Positions 6,232 through 10,146 of a DNA stretch of 10,146 nt are shown here, one piece after another. The stretch's first letter is position 1, and each line of letters opens with the position of its first letter. The position numbers and the translations under genes were made by a program. This DNA is from Bacteroidales bacterium (GTDB taxonomy: Bacteria; Bacteroidota; Bacteroidia; Bacteroidales; ML635J-15): NCBI GenBank assembly GCA_023228725.1, contig JALOAQ010000101.1, forward strand, positions 1 through 10,146. Reading direction: 5' to 3'. Below the pieces are notes generated by a model. That model ran no database searches. It was not told the origin of the DNA and saw only the letters and a list, made by a program, of their open reading frames with translations.

Positions 6232-7919
6232 AGAGTCTGAAAATAGAGAATAGTTTAGGTTTAATCCGAGAAATTAAATTTCATAAAGGACTCAATTTGA
6301 TTGTGGACGAAACCTTAGAAAAAGATAAAAGAACAACAGGTAATAATGTTGGTAAAACGACAGTTTTGAGACTTGTAGATTTTTGTTTGGGTTCAAGTGG
6401 GAAAAACATTTATCAAGATTCCGAATTCAAAGAACAAGAAAACAGCACAATTAAGGATTTTTTGATTAACACAGAGGTTATCGTTGTTTTAACGCTCGTT
6501 GACGATTTAGACTTCCCATCAGATATAATTACTATAAAGAAGAATTTCTTAAAATACGGAAAGAAAATTCAAGAAATCAATGGCGATGCAATAATAAGTG
6601 ATAAAGAATTTGACTTTAAGCTCAAAGAATTAATATTTAACACAAGTGTTGAAAAGCCAACATTTAAACAAATTGTTTCTAAAAACATTCGTGACGAAAA
6701 AAATAAACTAGCAAACATTGTAAAAGTTTTAAATCCATATACTAAAATTGAAGAATATGAAGCTTTATTCCTTTTTTGGTTAGGAATTAATACAGATTCT
6801 CATAATCAGAAAGAACTTTTAGGAAAAGAAAAAAGCAGAGAAGAAAATTTTCAAAAAAGACTTAAAAAAGAAGGAGAATTATCATTAATTGAACAACAAC
6901 TTAAATTAGTAAATTCAAAAATTAAGGAACTTCAAGAAATAAAAGCAGGTTTTAATTTCAACGAAAAGTTTGAAGCACAATTAGAAGAATTAAATCAGTT
7001 AAAGTTAAAACTTTCAAAATTTTCTGAAGAGCTAAGTAGGTTGAATATGAGAAGAGAATTAATTCTCGAAAGTAAAATAGAGTTAGAAAACGAAAGAACT
7101 AACATAGATGTAAATCAGATAGAAGCATTATATAGCAAAGCTTCTAAACTGATACCTAATTTACAAGTCTCCTTTGAAGAAACTGTTAAGTTTCATAATG
7201 ACCTTTTGGATGAGAAAATCAAATACATTGAATTAGAGTTACCCTACTTGACAGAAAAACTCAAATCAATTTCAAAAGATATTTCATTATTAAGAAGACG
7301 TGAAAGAGAATTATCTGAGTTTGTAAGTGCATCAGATTATAGTGATGATTATGACAAAATTCTAACTGAATTGAATTCGTTTTTTGAAATGAAAGGCAAT
7401 TTAGAAGAAAGAAAAAAAATCAGAATTACATCGAATGAGAAGCTTTATCGTATTAATGAAGAATTAGAAATAATTAACTCAGAAATTAATTCTAAGGACA
7501 GTATAATTCAAAAAAGAATTACTCTCTTTAATAAGTTCTTTACAAAAATATCAAGTCAGCTTTATGGGGAAGAGTATTTATTAAGTACTCAAAAAAGCGA
7601 AAAAGGATACGAATTAATTGTAACAAATATTGAAGGTAATCCAAGTACAGGAAAAAAGAAAGGCCAAATTGCCGCATTTGATTTCGCTTATGTGTTATTT
7701 GCAGAAGAAATTGAATTGAAATTTATTCATTTTATAATGCACGACCAACTTGAAAATGTGCATGACAATCAATTAAGTACAATTTTAGTTGATTTGGCTA
7801 ACTCAATAAATTGTCAATTTATTCTTCCCATTGTTAGGGATAAAATACCATCTGATATTGATATTGAAAATTTCATAATTTTGAGACTTTCGGAGAATAA
7901 TAAATTGTTTAAAAAGTAA
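6222..7919 (+). CDS. SMC/RecN-like ABC ATPase, DUF2326 type (ABC-3C ATPase)
   Basis: This is a 565-residue cytoplasmic ATPase. The N-terminal half-domain has FLKSLKIEN, then LNLIVDE and a Walker A at residues 39-47 (TGNNVGKTT), followed by LRLVDFCLGSSGK, a pattern characteristic of DUF2326 proteins. Residues about 195-430 are rich in Glu, Lys and Leu and should form a long antiparallel coiled coil. The C-terminal half-domain (about 435-565) has a degenerate signature stretch (GKKKGQIAAFDFAY, residues 477-490) and a Walker B-like strand FIHFIMHD ending at D508. D508 is followed by Gln instead of the usual catalytic Glu. Family knowledge: such ATPases form dimers that sense nucleic-acid states in conflict systems. 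Inference: here it controls the HNH nuclease through the small middle protein. It is the last gene of the operon, and no strong terminator follows. RecF/RecN-like repair ATPases are the alternative, but the neighbours argue against this. Confidence 0.85.
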   Translation: MFLKSLKIENSLGLIREIKFHKGLNLIVDETLEKDKRTTGNNVGKTTVLRLVDFCLGSSGKNIYQDSEFKEQENSTIKDFLINTEVIVVLTLVDDLDFPSDIITIKKNFLKYGKKIQEINGDAIISDKEFDFKLKELIFNTSVEKPTFKQIVSKNIRDEKNKLANIVKVLNPYTKIEEYEALFLFWLGINTDSHNQKELLGKEKSREENFQKRLKKEGELSLIEQQLKLVNSKIKELQEIKAGFNFNEKFEAQLEELNQLKLKLSKFSEELSRLNMRRELILESKIELENERTNIDVNQIEALYSKASKLIPNLQVSFEETVKFHNDLLDEKIKYIELELPYLTEKLKSISKDISLLRRRERELSEFVSASDYSDDYDKILTELNSFFEMKGNLEERKKIRITSNEKLYRINEELEIINSEINSKDSIIQKRITLFNKFFTKISSQLYGEEYLLSTQKSEKGYELIVTNIEGNPSTGKKKGQIAAFDFAYVLFAEEIELKFIHFIMHDQLENVHDNQLSTILVDLANSINCQFILPIVRDKIPSDIDIENFIILRLSENNKLFKK

Positions 7920-7989
7920 AAACGTCCTATAATATATAAAAACATCACTCCTGTGCAATAAATAAATCTACAAAAATATTGGAAAATAA

Positions 7990-8021
7990 TTGCCTTATTT
8001 TTAATAATTTTAATATTTTTG
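7990..8021 (+). promoter_or_regulatory. Candidate promoter of the thioredoxin-fold lipoprotein gene
   Basis: TTG at 7990-7992 and TATTTTTG at 8014-8021 are separated by 21 bp, matching the Bacteroidota -33/-7 arrangement (TTTG, 19-21 bp, TAnnTTTG). Transcription would start near 8028, giving a leader of about 20 nt before ATG 8051. This suggests the lipoprotein gene is transcribed separately from the operon upstream. Confidence 0.5.
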
Positions 8022-8050
8022 AAACTATTAATAATCTCAAAACCTTATTT

Positions 8051-9466
8051 ATGAAAATTAAAAAATGTATTTTGCTAATTCTGATAATTGTTTTTGCATG
8101 GGCTTGCGGAAGTGAAAAATCTAAAAAACAGGATGTAGAACTTAATGTAACAAAAGTGTTTTTAGATATAAGTAATTTTTCTGATGATTATATTATTGCT
8201 TGTTGTGATGACCAATTTGATACTATTAAAATTAATGAAAATGGAAAGTTTCTATATTCTGTTTTATTAAGCAAAGATTCTTATTTAGAAATTAAATTGG
8301 CTAAAACCAATGTTTTGCTTTATGCTAAACCTAATGCTGAAATTTTAATAAAACTTGACGCTAAAGATTTATATAATTCTTTGAGTTTTTCTGGTGATCA
8401 TGCAGAGATAAATAATTATTTAGCTAAACAAGATAAATTATTATTTGATGCTAAACCAAATTCTGAAAGTTTTATTTATGCGAAAAATTATTCAGTTTTT
8501 TCTGCTGCTTTTCAAGAGTTTGATAAGGAATTTAAAAGTAATTTAAAGCAGTTTTTTGAAGCTAATCCAAATTTTGAAGATTTTGTTATTTTGGAAAAAG
8601 AAAGACAAAAATTAATTAATACGAATTTAATTTTGGCGTTTTATTCTCCATTAATTTTTTCAGAACAAGCAGATAAAGATATAGAAAATGAGATTGATTT
8701 TTTAATTAATTCTACTGATAAAAATAATCCTAATTTGTTGAATTTAAGCTTGTTTTATAAATATGCAGAAAATTTAATTGATTATAAATTAGGATTAAAA
8801 TACCGCGAAAAAAACATTGATGATATTAGTGATGCAGAATATATTAATGATTATTTTAATTTAGTTGATGACTTGTTTTCAGAGTCCGAAGTGCATGAAG
8901 CCACTTTTTATCATAGCTTAAAAACTTTTATTAAATATTACGGGCTTGAGATTATTAGTGAGCAATTTTCGAGATATGAGGAATTTAGTGCAGATAGAAG
9001 GCGTTTGACTGAATTGAAAAATATTTTTGCTGAATATGATAAATTAAATGCTGGTAATCCAAGTGTAGATTGGGAATTTTTTGATATAAACGGAAATAAG
9101 TATAGTTCAAAAGATTTTTTAGGTAAGTATATTTATATAGATGTATGGGCAAGCTGGTGTGGTCCTTGTATTAAAGAAGCTCCATATTTTAAAGAAATTG
9201 CTAAAAAGTTTGAAGGAAAAGATATAGTTTTTGTTTCTATTTCTGTTGATGAGAGTAAAAATGATTGGTTAAATTCTCAAAAGGAAGAAAATGATAATAT
9301 TATTAGTCTTTGGGCAGAATCTTGGGATAATGTTTTATGTAATTTCTTTAAAATTCATGCTATCCCACGTTTTTTATTGATAGACAAACAAGGATTAATA
9401 ATAAATTCAAATGCGGATAGACCTTCTGCAGGGATTGAAGAAGTTTTAAATAGTTTAGATTTATAA
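8051..9466 (+). CDS. TlpA/ResA-like thioredoxin-fold lipoprotein
   Basis: This is a 471-residue envelope lipoprotein. Residues 1-18 are a signal peptide (MKIKKC, hydrophobic core) with a lipobox-like AWAC and lipidated Cys19. The residues after Cys19 (GSEKSKK) do not look like a Bacteroidota surface-export signal, so a periplasm-facing location is likely. Residues about 30-115 resemble the beta-rich DUF4369-type N-terminal domain of such proteins. Residues 115-330 are mostly helical and Asn/Lys-rich. Residues about 336-471 are a thioredoxin domain with WCGPC (Cys370, Cys373) in VWASWCGPC and the cis-Pro of AIPRFLLID at about residue 439. It should act as a thiol-disulfide reductase or oxidoreductase on periplasmic proteins; the partner is unknown. 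The ATG at 8051 is chosen over an upstream in-frame TTG (7979) because it gives a proper lipoprotein signal and follows a good promoter. It is convergent with the next gene. Confidence 0.9.
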   Translation: MKIKKCILLILIIVFAWACGSEKSKKQDVELNVTKVFLDISNFSDDYIIACCDDQFDTIKINENGKFLYSVLLSKDSYLEIKLAKTNVLLYAKPNAEILIKLDAKDLYNSLSFSGDHAEINNYLAKQDKLLFDAKPNSESFIYAKNYSVFSAAFQEFDKEFKSNLKQFFEANPNFEDFVILEKERQKLINTNLILAFYSPLIFSEQADKDIENEIDFLINSTDKNNPNLLNLSLFYKYAENLIDYKLGLKYREKNIDDISDAEYINDYFNLVDDLFSESEVHEATFYHSLKTFIKYYGLEIISEQFSRYEEFSADRRRLTELKNIFAEYDKLNAGNPSVDWEFFDINGNKYSSKDFLGKYIYIDVWASWCGPCIKEAPYFKEIAKKFEGKDIVFVSISVDESKNDWLNSQKEENDNIISLWAESWDNVLCNFFKIHAIPRFLLIDKQGLIINSNADRPSAGIEEVLNSLDL

Positions 9467-9477
9467 ATAATATTTAT
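9463..9477. terminator. Possible bidirectional terminator between convergent genes
   Basis: ATAAATA-A-TATTTAT is a perfect 7-bp inverted repeat straddling the two stop codons (9464-9466 on plus, 9474-9476 on minus). The lipoprotein gene and the convergent gene are only 7 bp apart. The stem is entirely A/T and therefore weak, so this is a guess from position. Confidence 0.3.
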
Positions 9478-10146
9478 TTTTCCAAATTAGTTTTTTGAGG
9501 CGGTAAATAAAAATAATCAACTTCTTCGTCATCTAAGTTTGGATTAGGATAAATTGTTTGTGATTTGGCTTTTGTTTTGCTAATTTCATTATCTACTAAA
9601 CTGTAATTGTCAGGTTCAAAAACTAATCTGTATAAATTGTATAAAAACATATAGTCCATTCCAACATATTCTAATATTCGTGTAGTACTTCTATTGCCGT
9701 CATTATTAGGCCAAGTCAATCTTGACGAAGCTGACCAATAAGGGTGATAATCCTCGCGAGTGTAATCGTTTGAAGGACCGGAAAAAGGTGCGAAACTTAA
9801 TAATTCTTTATAATAAATTTTATCATTTTCATAAAGAGAATTGCCTGATTTATAAATGTTTTGATATTTTTGCTTATGTAATGTTACAAGGATTAAAGGG
9901 CAATGCTCATAAGTATATTTATGGCGTTTGTCGCTTAATAAAAACAATAAATCATAAGATTTTGAATTCCAATTTATATCAGAAATACTGGCTAAATCTC
10001 TAAACATATAATCGTCAATGTTTTCGGGTGCAGGAAAACCTGCAAGCCATAAAATTTTTAAATTTTTAAATAATATAGATTTGAAAATATAAGCAGCTAA
10101 GCCTTTATTTGAATTGTCGTAATGGTAAATGTTTTTTCCTGTTATG
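9474..10146 (-). CDS. Uncharacterised protein, N-terminus outside the window
   Basis: The frame is open from the right edge to the stop at 9474, giving 223 visible residues. An internal ATG at 10007 exists, but the coding frame clearly continues upstream (GLAAYIFKSILFKNLKILW, LAGFPAPENIDDYMF), so I treat the start as lying beyond the window. I do not recognise the family. Visible features are a hydrophobic-aromatic segment near the left of the fragment and many Tyr, Asp and Trp residues. A central stretch near 9690-9770 has FSGPSNDYTREDYHPYWS, then SRLTWPNNDGNRS, and is followed by YVGMDYMFLYNLYRLVF. The C-terminal tail is charged and Pro-containing, with NPNLDDEEVDYF. That tail does not form a T9SS sorting domain, although TIYPNPN resembles its first strand. 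The Asp/Asn/Trp-rich middle is like that of secreted or carbohydrate-related Bacteroidota proteins, but this is only an impression. Confidence 0.6.
   Translation of the reverse strand, partial: ITGKNIYHYDNSNKGLAAYIFKSILFKNLKILWLAGFPAPENIDDYMFRDLASISDINWNSKSYDLLFLLSDKRHKYTYEHCPLILVTLHKQKYQNIYKSGNSLYENDKIYYKELLSFAPFSGPSNDYTREDYHPYWSASSRLTWPNNDGNRSTTRILEYVGMDYMFLYNLYRLVFEPDNYSLVDNEISKTKAKSQTIYPNPNLDDEEVDYFYLPPQKTNLEK

Noticed and set aside
6222..7919. RecN or RecF DNA-repair ATPase
   Set aside because: The sequence after Walker A (LRLVDFCLG), the shorter coiled coil and the operon partners fit DUF2326 conflict-system ATPases better.
5036..8050. Attachment sites or target-site duplications around the three-gene operon
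   Set aside because: Comparing the two flanks by eye gave only short AT-rich similarities such as ATTGGA/ATTGGAAAAT, expected by chance.
9722..10003. 93-codon plus-strand frame
   Set aside because: It is antisense to the longer minus-strand gene, which is open to the window edge and has more protein-like composition.
9474..10146. T9SS sorting domain suggested by TIYPNPN near the C-terminus
   Set aside because: Only about 25 residues follow, and the later beta-strand motifs (DL.G, L..G.Y.V) are absent.

Overview
The window looks like chromosomal DNA of a member of the Bacteroidota. The evidence is strongly AT-rich sequence, no Shine-Dalgarno sequences before most starts, TAnnTTTG-type -7 promoter boxes, two secreted proteins ending in type IX secretion (T9SS) sorting domains, a TlpA-like lipoprotein, and a Bacteroidota-type DUF6913-dapA gene pair. 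No mobile element, tRNA or CRISPR array was seen.

Layout. Positions 1-2602 (minus strand) hold two closely linked T9SS cargo genes: a 114-residue protein that is almost nothing but signal peptide and sorting domain, and then a beta-propeller-like (SBBP-type) surface protein of at least 750 residues that runs off the left edge. Positions 2853-4352 (minus) hold dapA and, just upstream of it, a DUF6913-like gene. Positions 4357-4685 (plus) are the RNase P RNA gene rnpB, divergent from the DUF6913 gene and almost touching it. A SUI1/eIF1-like gene starts about 20 nt after the end of rnpB.

Positions 5149-7919 (plus) form a tight three-gene operon: an HNH nuclease with a helical C-terminal region, a 77-residue winged-helix-like protein, and an SMC/RecN-like ATPase of the DUF2326 type. 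This order and these protein types match the ABC three-component (ABC-3C) conflict systems. In such systems an ABC ATPase sensor is thought to act through a small middle component on a toxic effector, here a DNA-cutting HNH enzyme. It is the main accessory element of the window and the best candidate for an uncharacterised anti-phage or anti-plasmid system.

Positions 8051-9466 (plus) encode a periplasmic TlpA/ResA-like thioredoxin-fold lipoprotein with its own candidate promoter. Convergent to it, an unrecognised gene enters from the right edge (9474-10146, minus). Apart from the defence-like operon, the genes are ordinary housekeeping or envelope functions.
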